64,000 bases of DNA from Solanum dulcamara. Lineage: Eukaryota; Streptophyta; Magnoliopsida; Solanales; Solanaceae. The stretch spans positions 48,466,935 through 48,530,934 of the forward strand of contig NC_077247.1 in NCBI RefSeq assembly GCF_947179165.1, given 5' to 3'. Position numbers and translations under genes: made by a program. Each line of letters opens with the position of its first letter. Position 1 is the first letter of the stretch. The notes beneath the pieces are model-generated. The model was not told where the DNA came from, ran no database searches, and saw only the letters and a program-made list of their open reading frames with translations. Positions 36,503 through 48,930 of this stretch are shown here, one piece after another.

Positions 36503-39500
36503 ATGTCTAAGCGTGGCTACAAATTGCGTATCCTTTTTGAATTTTGCTACTCATTCTATTTCTTTTACTCAAATGCGCGTTAAGTTTGAATTTTACTGTA
36601 ATGTTATGATTTTTATTTGATCTGAGAGTGTTGTATAAAATTCTACAGTAAGCTGCTGAAAATTGAAGTAGAAATTTAGTAACTTTTCTGTTTTTAGAAA
36701 GAAAAAAATTGAATTTAATTAGGAATTAGAGAAATTTGGCTGGATTGAGCTGAATAGTTGGATTTTTGCGGGATGATTTATTTTTTGCACTTCCTTTTGG
36801 TTTCCTAAGTCTTTAGATTTAGCTAAGAGTTAGTGTTGTAGGTGAGTATTTTGAATTTCAATGTGTAATTTTCTTTCTAGTTTGAAGTCTGGGGAGAAGT
36901 GTTGAGGGTTGCTCGGATGGTAAGCACCCTCCGCCTCCAATTCTAAGGTTGTAGGTTCGAGTCACCCGGGGAGCAAAAAGGTAGGAGCTTTCTGGGAGGG
37001 GATTAAAAATGTATTTGGAGAAGTATTAATTTTTTGCATTAGGTTCTTGTGATTCTTGACTAATATGAAATATAGAGGAATTTGTGGCACATTCGGGGAA
37101 TGTAAACTGTTTAAGATTTGGGAAGAAGACACGTAGACAGTTTCTCACTGGTGGAGATGATCAAAATGTGAATCTTTGGTCCATTGGTAAACCAACATCT
37201 GCCGTGGTGAGTTCAAATATCCATCTTTTCCAGATTACTTGCCCGATTAATGTTGTTTCGCTTAATTGGGATAATTGATTTTGTTTCACAATGAGATCTT
37301 TCTTTTTCTATGAAACGTTTAATTTTAAATGCAAAATGCATTAAATGAGTGATCTATTATGGTTATGCCTTCTATTCTGGAAGAGCTACTGCTGCTGCTG
37401 CTTTTGTTGTTGGGGCTTTCTCTAGATAATTAGAGTGGGTGACGATTGAGGAATGAGGTGTGACGTGCATTTTGGATAGGGCAGAGAATTTCTAAAATTG
37501 TTAATGGTGCCACTTAGATATAAGTGAGGTTATATTACCATTATTTCTTTATTGGTGCCTTATTAGAATCTTTACTAGTTGAATTTGGATCTACCACTTG
37601 AAAATACCAGAGTGCTGTGGTTCCTTTTAATGATCCGAAACAGGCAGCAAGTGGATCACATATTTCCAAATTTTATCATTTATTCATCTAACTATTGCAA
37701 CCTATGGTATGACAAAGAATACAAATATATGGAAACTGAAACCTTTCGAGTGTCGGGTGATGGATCATTCATCTAACTATGAATGCATGAAATTATTTGT
37801 CGATTCACTGTATTGCGAAGAGTTGACTGCTACATGTTCTTATTTTTATCATCTTAAATCACTTTAGTCATCTGGAACTGAATAGTCTGGTTTTGTGCAA
37901 TTGTGCAGAGCCTAAGTGGTCACACGAGTCCAATAGAATCTGTAGCTTTTGACTCAGCAGAGGTTCTAGTGCTTGCTGGAGCTTCATCAGGTGTAATAAA
38001 GCTATGGGATCTGGAAGAAACAAAAAGTAAGTCTATTTATCTTTTTAGCTCTGTATATAAAATCTGTACTAGCTTATATCTTATAAAATTGCAGTGAATG
38101 TGCTCATAATACATTCTAAAAAAGCCATTCTCAAAAAAGATGTGCTCGTAATTTTTATTTCATGAAGTTGATGTTTTATCCTCTTAAGCATTTGTCCTAC
38201 TAATTAAATGTTGTCCTGTGAACTTCTAATAACAAGAAAACATCGCCTGAAGTTGCCTTAGCCTGTTGGCCTGATGATTTTGGTGTAAATGAGCTCAGTG
38301 TTGTCTTAACCGGGGCAAATGTCTTTTTACGTAAAACGGTTAGTTGATTTGATTGCTTGTGCAAGTAGAAAGTTAACTGTTTCACTATGATATGCTGTAC
38401 AGTTAATTGCAATTAACACTTACTGCATGGTCATGTATTCATTAACCAACTCGATATGTAACTGAAAGAGCATCTTTGGATCTTCAGTTACACAAGAAAC
38501 TTGTTTTATGATTTCAAGATTGACACTAGGGGCGATCTATGTTCACTAGGGGCGATCCATGTGGAGGCGAACCTCCTCGTCGGAAAATTACATTGTATAT
38601 CTAAGGTCAAATTTGAATTTTATGAGTATGTATGTTATAATGAACCCCCTTGATACAGTTAATAAGCTTAGGTTGGTGGTTAAGGGGGTTCAACCTTTCT
38701 TTTGGGTCTCTGGTTCTATCCACTCCCACTGCATTTCTTTTTGGGAAAGCTACATAAATTGGACCATTAGGCAAAGTATATATTCAAATTGGACCCAACT
38801 CAAACTATTTATCCGAGTTGGATACATGGCCCAAACTATTTACCCGTTTGCCCCCTCGTTTTATTCACTGAACCACTGCTTTTTCATCACTGATACCATC
38901 GGAGTATATATATATACTTTGATGGTATCTATATATACACTTTAATAGTATCTATATACTTTAATGGTATCAAACACTAATTGAATAGTCTTTTCACTAA
39001 ACACTTATATATGTACTCCAATGATATCAAGGAGCAACTGAGTAGTGTTCTCTACTTCTCTTTGATACCATCAGAGTATATATATACTCCAATGTATCAA
39101 GCAGTAAAAGTGAATTGGCAGTTAAAAACAAGAGGGTATGAAAGTAAGGGGGTAGCTGCTTGTAAATAGTTTTCTTTTTTGGAGTACAAGTGTTTATAAC
39201 CCCTGTTTTTAATAGCTAATTCGTGTTTACTGCTTGATACCAAGGGTGAAAAGGCAGTGGTTGAACAAGGGGGCAATTGCGTAAATAGTTTGGGCCGTGG
39301 GTCTAATCAAGATAAATAATTTAGGTTGGGTCCAATTTGGGTAAATACTTTGCCTAATAGATTCAATTTGTATAGTTTTATCCCCTTACTTTTGCTTGAC
39401 TTCTCGTAGATGGGGCTCAACTTGCAGTTATTTGGGCTTTGAATTTCTACCCAATTGAAAAGCCTCATTATTTTTGGGCTCAATTGGAAGCTTTGTTCTT

Positions 39501-42500
39501 TTTCTTCTTTTTTGTTATATTTCTCCTTAATTTGTCTTTGTTCAAATTTATTAGGCACATTCCTTTTTATTTTTGCCTTATACTCTTCTCATCTCTATTG
39601 CTCATTTTGTTTCTACGTAATTCTCTTTCATTTACTAACTTGAAGAAGCTTTTTGAAAAAAATGAATTATTATTGAACTTGCAATGGAGATAGAAAACTA
39701 TTTTTAAAAACTTAGTCAAATTAAGAAATTTAAAAGTTGTGAAGATCCGTATACAATATCTATTTAATTGAATTTACTTTCTTTGATTTCGTGGTATTTC
39801 TTTCCTACATTTTCAATTGTATTTTCGAGAGAGTAAAACTATGCTAAACTTAACTTAAATGAACTAAAAGATCGGTGAGTCCATTTTTTAGCTTCTGAAT
39901 ATGTATTCTAATATTAGTAACTCAATCCTTACCTCTTTTTAAGGAATCTTGATAATTTTCAAAGTAATTCATGATTGAACGGACACTAATTGAGAATCAA
40001 AAAAGTTTAAATAAAGTAGAACACTGCAAAATAAAAGTAAAAATCACAAGAAATTTTAAAAAGGCTTGATGGAGCTGGGTAAAAGTAAGACTAAACGGGG
40101 CATGAAAAGGTAAGTTAAATTTAGTGGGTAAAGGTTGGTATTTTCCTTTTCCGCTTTGCGCTGATTTTCATCCTGTAATTTTCGCGTGTTTGCTTCTTCA
40201 CACTTTGAACCCCCTTATTAAAAATTCTGCCTCCGCTACTGATTGACACTAGTCATATTTAACTGAACATCCTTCAAGTGTTCGAATTATCTGCCTATTA
40301 AACAAAATTTGTGATCCTATTTTGCTTAGTTGAGCAAGTTATATTCAGCTTGACTCCTAATCCAAAAATTGTTCTTGAAGTGTAGTGGTTCGCACTCTTA
40401 CGGGACACAGATCATATTGCACTGCCTGTGAATTCCATCCTTTTGGTGAATTTTTTGCATCTGGATCTATGGACACTAATCTTAAGATATGGGATATAAG
40501 AAAGAAAGGATGCATCCACACATACAAAGGTCATACTCGAGGAATAAGTACCATAAGATTCTCTCCTGATGGACGCTGGGTGGTTTCTGGCGGATTTGAC
40601 AATGTTGTGAAGGTAATTCCTAAGTTGGCTAAAAAAATGTGACATTATAGACTCTTTTTTTCTAGAGTATTAACCTTTATTGTTAGTCAGGTATGGGACC
40701 TAACAGCTGGAAAGCTCTTGCATGACTTTAAGTTCCATGAAGGGCACATTCGATCCATAGATTTCCATCCACTTGAGTTTCTTTTGGCAACAGGTACTCC
40801 TTTTATTCTGTACCCAATCATAGAAATGGTGCTCTGATCAAATTTTTGTCCGGTTTTCTTCTTTCCCTTACCTTTTTCTTTTGATGTAAATAATTCTCCT
40901 TACTTTTGTCCTTTTCTTTTGTTTTATTTCAAATTTCAGTCGTGACTCTACTTCTTCTAAAATAAGAATCTATTAAATTATCATTAATCTAGTGGTTAAC
41001 ATACCACTTATAGCATGTTTGGCCAAGCTACTAAAGGCCAAAAATGTTTTTTTCTTATTTTAGAGAATGAAGGTCTTTGGCAAAACTTTTTGTGAAGAAA
41101 CAAGTATTTTTGAGTAGCACCAGAAGTTGCTTTCCAGCTTTCAAGCAGAAGCGGGAAAAAATAGCTTCTTCCAAAAGTAATAGCTTTTGATTCTTTTAGG
41201 ACAAGATTACCCATATAAATAATATTTACCAAATTAACTAGTTGTGGTTTCCTTTTTTCGTAATTTAACACTCAAATATACTTTTGAAATTTTGCCAAAC
41301 TTTTAACAAAAGCACTTTTCAAATAATTTAGTCAAACACAAACCACAATTCTTCCAAAGCACTTTTTCAAAAAGGGCTTTCGATAAGAAGTACTTCTCAA
41401 AGAAGCTGATTTCGGCAGCTTGGCCAAACATGTTTTTTTTTTACAGACTTGCCAAAAGATTGTGGAGTCTTGCCTTCCCTGGTCATAAATAGTGGTACTT
41501 GCTTAACTTTTCAATTAGAAAAGAGAATCTGGTCAATTTTAAATGAATGAAGAAATCACAGGAAAAGGTGCATGCTTTTAAGCAGCAGGACCTGTTTCAC
41601 TGAGTCATTGGTCAGATTATGAGAAGTTCAAACATTTCAGGAGGTGGTGGTGTACTTGAGAGTTGAAAATGTTTTTGAGAATTTATTAGCTCTCCATCTA
41701 TGATGGAATTTTTAAAGCCAGATCCATCATAAGGTGACATATTAAAGCAGGGTCAAATAATTAATTCTTCTAAACTCAGTAGGTTTTTGTACCTTGTCTC
41801 TCTCCAATTAAAGATATTTTTTCCTGCTGTTACCATGTGATCTTGTTTCAACACTTGAGTTGTTCTCAGGTTCTGCTGACCGTACTGTAAAGTTTTGGGA
41901 TTTGGAAACATTTGAATTGATTGGATCAACCAGACGTGAGGTATCTATGCCATCTTCTTTCAACCTCTTATTCTTTAAAAAAAGGAAAATGTACACCATA
42001 TGCCATATTTTGTCAACATAGTTATGAGGTTCTTTCTTCGATAAGCAATTTAAGATCAAACTAGTTATCTTGTGTGAGCTAAAACCATTAGACTTGCCCC
42101 TCAATATTTTCTGCCGTCTTTGTGCTCCTTATGTTTCAGTTTATAGAACCATTAGGCTTGCTTTTCCCTCCAAATGCTTTACTGGTCAAATGAATGTGTT
42201 CTTTTCAGGGATAGAATCAAGATTAACTGGCAACGTAAAGAAATATCTATTGCTTGCATAATTTTCTTTTCTGTGCAATATTGATACTGGTGCATATTCT
42301 AATGTGATTTGAGAACAGGATATGATGTTGCTTCCAGTATATTTGTTTTGATTAGATTTTTATGTTAAAATTTAACCTACTCAGATACGATTATGTTTGT
42401 GGAAAGTTTTGACGTGCTCTTCTAGGCTGCAGGAGTACGATCAATGACCTTTCACCCGGATGGAAGGACTCTGTTTTGTGGGCTGGATGATAGCTTGAAG

Positions 42501-45500
42501 GTTAAGCTCTTGACATTCTGCATTTTTGTAATTCTATTGTTGAAACAAGCATTTCTCATGTTTGTTGACCATCTTTGACCTGAAGGTTTATTCATGGGAG
42601 CCTGTAATGTGTCACGACTCCGTTGAAATGGGATGGTCTACCTTAAGCGATCTCTGCATACATGATGGGAAGCTTGTAGGTGGTGCCTATTACCAAAACT
42701 ATGTTGGAGTTTGGGTTGCAGATATTTCGGTACTTACCTTGATCACTGAAGCTTAAGTCAAACTTGTCCATGGTTTTAGTTTTTATCTTTACATTTAACC
42801 CATATGTTCCAAAATCAGTTTTTTCATTTTTTAATTCTGTCATTTTTGTGGTCTTTTCTGTCAGCTTATTGAGTCCTGTGGAGCTGGTTTAACTCCAGAG
42901 AGACAAAGTAGCTTGGAGCAGAAACAGGAACATGTGGAGAGTCGTTTAGAAAGAATAGGAAGCAACAGAAGTTCTAATTCAAATCTTCGCTGCACATCAC
43001 CTGACATTGATTCCAAGGAAATAAAGAATATATATGTGGACAGTAAGTTGTTTTTACATCCTCCTATCAAAAACAGACCATGGAAACTAAAAAGAAAATT
43101 AGCAACCTGGCATTAAGAAACTCTAATATTGGCATCTTGTTCAATTATAGCTGTACACTTGGGGTGAAATATAATGGCCTGGAGTAATTCTTTACTGAGC
43201 CGAGGGTCTTTCGGAAACAGTCGTCCTACCTTGGTAGGAGTCAGGTCTGTGTACACTTTACCCTCCCCAGACCCCACGTTGTGGGATTTCACTGGGTCGT
43301 TGTTGTTGTATAGTGGTATTACATATAACTGGTCATCTGGGTGAACCAACTTGTTCTGTCTTTTTAGGTTTATTAGTTCTAACGTGCCAATGTTGGGTAA
43401 TTAGAAGATTTGACCTTCCCACCGACATATTCTTTTGTGAAAGGATTTGATGAATTTCATCATAGTTCTTCATTACTAGTTGAAATGCAACTTGTTAATG
43501 AATAGACTCTTTCTACTTCATTAGTATCACAATTTTCAATTTACATGTCCATATCCAAATGCAGTTCTAATTCCCATGCTCTTAAAAATTCCTTTTTGCA
43601 GGTGAAAATCCTGTAACCATTAAGAAAGTTACTTCTCCTTCACCAAAAGTGGTTCCTTCTTCAGAGTCTAAGGAAAACAAGAAACAGTTGAGTCAGAAGC
43701 TTAATTCTGTCGTTGGTTTACCTGCAAAAACTAATGGATTGCCAGTAGGTAAATCATTTGTTGTCCCCAATGTGGTACCTCGTGATATTCCAGAGGAGAA
43801 GAACTTGGATACTTGTAGAAGGGAATCTATTTCTGCAACCAATGTAAGTGGTGGTATACCACAAAAGCCATCTCACATAAAGTACCCATCCAGCAACAAC
43901 TTCGATATGGAGAAGATTTCTGTGGCTCTTCTGTCTGAATTTGCAGACAACTTGCCGCATACAGTAAATTGTAAGAAGGAATCAGATATTGATAGCAGGC
44001 TTATGGCAGATAATAATCTTAGAGAATGTTCTGAGTCAAAAGATTCAGCTGTCAAGCATGGTGGAGAAAAGCTAGAGAAAACTTCATTGCAACCACCGCT
44101 AAATAGTCAGGAGAACCGTTAGTTCTAAAATATTCTTTATTTGAATTGGCTTTTGAGCTCTCTATGGTTTTTTTCTGTGTTGTACAGTTTTCTGCATTCT
44201 TCCTCAGTTATTCTTTTCCAGGTTTTCTGCTAATTTTTGGCTGGTGATCTTTATTTAGTTACAGGTTTTCTTCATCTTGAGGGATCTGCTCATTTAAACT
44301 TGCCTTAAAACAAAAAATTAAACTACAAGAAATTCCTAGTTTGTATTTGACTAATGTTCAGAGATTTTATGGCACAGTATCATAAGAATGTTTTTGAAAA
44401 GCCATAATTAGCTTGTGAAATCATGCTGGCCGAAATAATCATTGTCTGCTTTTGCTTGATACCTTGCAAGTTACTGGTATCCACTTCCTGGTTGGTTGAC
44501 ATTTTAGGTCTTCAGTAATGGTTTAAAGTTTTGTACTTGGACTTTTATTTGCGCATATAGATGCATAAGCTAGAAGCATGAAAACAAAAAATAATAATTT
44601 TATTTCCATTATGTTTCAGGTAATGTGGCTTCAGAAGGCAGGAAAGAGTTGCATCCAGTTAGATTTGTGAATGGAGGTTAGTGACCGATAAAACTATGCT
44701 GTAACAAAAGCAAAAAAATACTTCAAACATTTCTTTTTTTTTGTATGAGTAGAAAGATCAAATACATTCTAATTGATGCTTTGTTTAAAATGGCAGTGGC
44801 AGTAGTGCGAGGAAGGACGCGCAGTTTGGTTGAGAGGTTTGAGAAAAGAGAAGGGTTGAACATGGATGCGGTGTCCCATTCTAAAACTGAGGAAACGGAT
44901 GTATCCCCTTTGCCACCTTCTTGTTGTAAAGATGAGGAACCAGAAACCTTTTCCAAAAAATTTGATGAGCCAGAAACATCACCTTTGACAGCTTCTCGTT
45001 TTAAAACAGAGGAAGCAATGCGCCCCATGCCTTCAGGTCATTCGAAAGTTGATGAAGCAAATACATATGCTTTGCCAGCTTCTCAATATGAAGTTGAGGA
45101 ATTAGAAGCATCCCATAAGCCAGCTTCTAAGTTTACATCTGAAGAAGTAAGAAAAACCCATTTACCAGCTACTCATTCTGAAGCTGACAAATTAGAGGCA
45201 TCCCCTATGCCAGCTTCTCAGTTTAAATCTGAGGAAGTTAGAGGATCCCATTTACCAGCTTCTTGTTCTAAAGCTGAGGAATTTGAAGCATCCCCTATGC
45301 CAGCTTCACAGGTTAAATCCGAGGATGTAAGAAAGTCCCGTTTGCCAACTTCTCGTTCTAAAGTTCTGGAATTAGAAGCATCCTCTATGCCAGCTTCACA
45401 GCTTAAACCCGAGAATGTAAGAAGATCCCGTTTACCAGCTTCTCGTTCTAAAGCTGAGGAACTGGAAGCATCCCCTGTGCCTGTTTCTAAGTTTAGAAGT

Positions 45501-48500
45501 GGAGCAAGAACATCCCGTCTGTCGGCTTTTCGTTCAAAAGCTGAGGAAGCTAAAACATCACGCTTATTAGCTTCTCGTTCTAAAGCTGAGGAGGCACAAA
45601 CATTCCGTCTGTTGTCTTCTGGTTCTAATGCTGAGCAACCACAAATAGCCCCTTTGCCGGTATTGATCTTGTGCCAGCTATAATTGATTGTTTCTTCTTT
45701 GGTTGTGTTTTATTCATATGTTGAGATTGCCAGGTCGTATCTGATATACCTTTACATTCTGTCTAAGCAATGCCACGAATGCTGAAATACATGTCCTCCA
45801 CTGTTCTATGTAAATTATGTGAGACTAAAAAAATCTCTCATAGCTAAGCGCATTAGTTAGGAACCAGTTGTTCCGTATCTAATTTATCTACTAGAAATGT
45901 GGTTTAAACTTTTAAACAGGTGATGAGAGAATTTTGTGCTCTCTGGTTTTGTGAACATAAGAAATTCTACTAGAAATACATGTTCCAGGCTTTATTTTTA
46001 TTTCCCGCCTCGTAAGTTGACATAGGGAAATTGCGGTGGAGTTAGGGTCGCAACTGTTTTCACTTGTAATATTGATTTTATTGCAGCCTTCTCTTTCAAT
46101 ATTTCAATCTTATTTAGTAAATACTTTCTCAACATTGGCACAACTCTCTGTATGTTATTTGCATACATGCAGAATACTGATCAGCAGACTATTGCACGGT
46201 GTGAGCCAGCGCAGAATGATAATATTATCATTGAAGATCTTATGCAAAGCCATGATGTGCTGCTAAGTACGTTTAGATCTCGTTTGACAAAGCTGCAGGT
46301 AACCTTTAGCCTATGTTTTTTTGTAGTTTGAGCTTCTGTTTTCACGTGTCACACATATACTGGTTTCTGCATTCCTAACTTTATCTTAATAGGATTTAAC
46401 TCTTTAGAAATGCCAGTCTAATGTTGACAGCGTGGCATGGAATTCATGTAGGAATTTGGAAGACCTTTTTGTTTGATGCTTAAGATATAGGAAAAACTGT
46501 GTGTGATCCTGTAATGCTTGAAGCGTCTTATAAGTATAGTCTTTTAAACTCACAGGTAGTTCGTCACTACTGGGGACGGAATGACATCAAGGGTGCTTTA
46601 AATGCCTTGAGGAAGTTGCCAGATCATTCTGTGAGCATTTATTGAAACTTCTGTCATAGTGGTCTCTTCCCAAATATTATATTTGATAAATTCTCTAATG
46701 TATTTCTTGAATTTTTTTCCTCTTGCAGGTGCAAGCTGATGTTGTGAGTGTCCTCGTAGATAAAATGGAGATTATCACTTTGGATTTGTTTTCCTGCTTG
46801 TTGCCTATACTATTAGCCTTACTTGATAGTAAGGTAGAAAGGTAAGTAGTGATACAAGTCACTGATTTAGTTGTTTGTGATGTATTAACTTGTTCACCTC
46901 CTTGAATTCATAATAGGGCGAACATTACTTTCATACTTCCACTCTCTTGATCGTTTAAATTGTGACATGTCTGCCTTTGTTTCCAGTTTGACATTCCTTC
47001 AAATATGATCTAAAATACTGATTTAATTATTACTGCGGTTTACGTGGTGATTATTTGCTCTTTGATTATATATCATTACCAATCAAACTAGGGCGACTCT
47101 GGTTTTGAATTTCTGTAAAATAACTATATCGGTTTTCCTTCTCCATCCTGCCAAACTAGAAGTTTTAGCAAATATAGTAATATATAAATTCGAAAGGTTA
47201 GAACAGAAAAGAAGGAACATTACATTTCTTGGCATACCTTGACATGTTATGTGTTTCTTTTAATCAGTTTTTAACAAGGTGGTGAATTTTACTTGGTTCG
47301 ATTGAAGCTAAAGAGATAAAAGGGATTACCTCAGATAGTTTAGTATCTTTAAACAATTTATGGTTTTGTCTGTGTAGATGTGGGGGTTGCATTGCACACT
47401 TATTTTATTTCATGGAATTCTGCTGTTAATTTATTTATTTATTCTGATTGCACTGTTAAATTTCATAGTTATATTTTTAAATTTCTTCTTCACATGTTGA
47501 TTGCTTCTGTCTTTTTTTTATCTTCTACAGGCATGCAAATGTTTCCCTGGAGCTTTTGTTGAAACTTGTTGCAGTCTTTGGACCAGTAGTTCGCTCAGCC
47601 GTTTCAGCACGTCCATCTGTAGGGGTTGATCTTCATGCAGAAGCAAGGTAATGATGCTTATGAGGCTAAGCAGCTCACTTTTCATTTATCTGCTCGGATG
47701 ATGGTAAATACAATACATTTACCTATCTCTGATTTTGTACACTGTAAAACAGAATTCAGTGCTGCAGGCAGTGCTTTGCCTACCTCCAAGATATACAGAA
47801 AACACTTCCTGAACTTATAAGGTAAATAAGAATCTACTTTTTACTTTTCATAATTATGATTGTTGTCATGATTTTATTTTTTGGGTGGTCCAACTCATCC
47901 TCTCTTTATCTCGGATAGAGTTACTAGATTCCCATTAGAGCTTCAAAGTTAGAAAAATGGCAAGTAGTGCCTCATTATGTTTGAGACATCGATTAAGGTG
48001 TTGTAAGCATGCTTCATAGTCAATGATGCACAAGAAACTTCAAACATAGTTAGAAAATGAAAATCTTTTGTTTTTTTACTTAATTGGACAATTCTTATGA
48101 TCAAAGAATGGTGGATTTGCTGGCATGGTGATCTATCGGTCAGTTTTATATATCGAAATATGTTTGCTTCTATCAAGGTAGCTTAGTAACCAGTAAATCA
48201 AATTGTCCTGATGCTTCATGATTAATGGTATCTGAATATGTTTGGTTTATGGTAGGGGGTTTAAGGCTTGATATCTCTTCTATAGGTCAGTATTGAACTT
48301 TCGAAATTTTTAAAGTAGACGGATGCAATTTGTTGTCGAGTAGACTTCCCTTTGATATCTTTAGCTTCTTTTGTTGCATACCTAATGCAAGCTAAAAAGC
48401 TGAAACTCCTTATGTCTTGACTTTTCTTGTTATCTCAATTTCGCTTACGTTCTGTTGTAGGAGAGGGGGTCTGTTGGCGAAAGGTGCATTACAATTAAAT

Positions 48501-48521
48501 CTCCTACTTCAAGAATCATAG
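36503..48521 (+). CDS. KTN80: Katanin p80 WD40 regulatory subunit B1 homologue
   Basis: Regulatory subunit of the microtubule-severing enzyme katanin; it recruits the p60 ATPase to microtubule crossovers and branch points in the cell cortex. Exons: 36503-36527, 37076-37206, 37909-38026, 40386-40612, 40691-40793, 41870-41940, 42426-42500, 42586-42729, 42865-43042, 43602-44117, 44620-44676, 44797-45659, 46173-46298, 46556-46630, 46729-46841, 47531-47647, 47753-47821, 48461-48521 (1022 aa). About residues 1-298 contain six recognisable WD40 units (endings LWDLEE, IWDIRK, VWDLTAG, FWDLET). A Ser/Lys/Glu-rich linker includes a basic RGRTRSLVERFE motif (about 555-566) and a 15-residue repeat tract. 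The C-terminal con80 domain (about 837-1022), which binds p60, ends with RRGGLLAKG and a short tail. All phases close. The introns carry at least five transposon insertions. Confidence 0.9.
36904..37016 (+). mobile_element. tRNA-headed SINE in KTN80 intron 1
   Basis: The 113-bp insert begins with a tRNA-like head: TTGCTCGGATGG (A box, about 36909) and GGTTCGAGTCACC (B box, about 36955). It continues to a GGGAGGGGATTAAAAATG tail. Flanking copies GGAGAAGTGTT (36893-36903) and GGAGAAGTATT (37017-37027) match at 10 of 11 bases and fit a retroposon target duplication. The head is the type found at the start of Solanaceae SolS/Au-like SINEs. Confidence 0.75.
38530..40240. mobile_element. 1.7-kb insertion in KTN80 intron 3 with 12-bp target duplication
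   Basis: GATTGACACTAG occurs at 38518-38529 and again at 40241-40252, enclosing 1711 bp. The left end has GGGGCGATC repeats and GGAAAATTACATTGTATAT; the right end has CTTTGAACCCCCTTATT and TCTGCCTCCGCTACT. I associate these ends with a common Solanaceae interspersed repeat whose complement starts with a GGCGGAGCC-like motif. The perfect 12-bp duplication favours a retroposon, but the class is not settled. A second element (38745-39383) is nested inside. Confidence 0.7.
38745..39383. mobile_element. Inverted-repeat element nested in the intron 3 insertion
   Basis: The left arm (about 38751-38856, with ATTAGGCAAAGTA, TTGGACCCAAC and GGCCCAAACTATTTAC) is mirrored by the right arm (about 39262-39375, with GTAAATAGTTTGGGCC, GTTGGGTCCAA and TACTTTGCCTAAT). 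The inverted repeat exceeds 100 bp. The interior has several hairpin-forming GATACCATC...GATGGTATC motifs and (TA)n. No coding capacity; the target duplication is unclear. Confidence 0.75.
41014..41432. mobile_element. hAT-like MITE in KTN80 intron 5
   Basis: A 419-bp element with a perfect 16-bp terminal inverted repeat: CATGTTTGGCCAAGCT at 41014-41029 and its complement at 41417-41432. Internal AGAAGC and GCACTTTT motifs also mirror each other. The ends resemble non-autonomous hAT families common in Solanaceae. No clear 8-bp duplication is visible. Confidence 0.75.
43190..43310 (+). mobile_element. 5'-truncated retroposon tail in KTN80 intron 9
   Basis: About 120 bp carrying GAGCCGAGGGTCTTTCGGAA, AGGTCTGTGTACACTTTACC, CCAGACCCCACGTTGTGGGA and a terminal TTGTTGTTGT. 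The match to the LINE tail at 26995-27136 begins at CTTTACT, so this may be a LINE copy cut off at its 5' side rather than a SINE. No clear target duplication. Confidence 0.75.
44869..45650 (+). repeat. 45-bp (15-residue) tandem repeat tract in KTN80 exon 12
   Basis: The exon encodes roughly seventeen copies of a 15-residue unit of the form SRLPASRSKAEELEA, with variants such as SPMPASQFKSEEVRG. In the middle (about 45110-45480) neighbouring units alternate in two types, giving a 30-residue (90-bp) higher-order period. The last three units are simpler (SRLLASRSKAEEAQT type). The tract lies in the linker between the WD40 and con80 domains and is predicted to be disordered. Confidence 0.85.
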
Positions 48522-48930
48522 TCCAGTTTATCATATATGCTTTTCCTAATGGCTAAAGCGAGACAACAGAATGGAAGTTAGCTAATATACGATATTCTCG
48601 AACTTATGTCTCTTTTTGGACACCCACAATTTTGCTCCTCGGTTTTCCATGCTTGCTACCATTTTCAACAACCTTGTAATAGTGGAAAGATGGAAATGCA
48701 GTGTCTGTCCTGCGCCACTGCAACTGGTTTGGGAGGAAGGTAGAAATTCTTGACATAATATTACCTTTTGGTGGAGAGTAGCATGGCTATCTTCATTCAG
48801 ATACGCGGCTCGAACATATTAAGTTCCTGGCTGTATGTATCCATCCATATGTAAGTTGTGTACATGTATCTGCAATAGTAAAAAAATGGATGAGATAGGT
48901 ACATCATTTTATCAATGAAACAGATATTCA
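48522..48930 (+). other. Probable 3' untranslated region of KTN80
   Basis: Transcribed-looking, less AT-rich sequence follows the TAG at 48519-48521. It fades into AT-rich intergenic DNA after about 48900, where an AATGAAA-like signal (about 48915) could direct polyadenylation. Confidence 0.35.

Noticed and set aside
36904..36968. A possible functional tRNA gene (A and B boxes visible)
   Set aside because: The sequence does not fold as a full cloverleaf by eye, continues past the tRNA-like part into a SINE body, and is bounded by a target duplication, so it is a SINE head.
38559..38945. A 128-residue open frame in KTN80 intron 3
   Set aside because: It spans the boundary between the outer and nested transposons and has no protein-like motif.
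44869..45650. CRISPR-like or satellite array
   Set aside because: The repeats stay in one reading frame, vary mainly in ways that keep the protein pattern, and lie in an exon of a plant gene.
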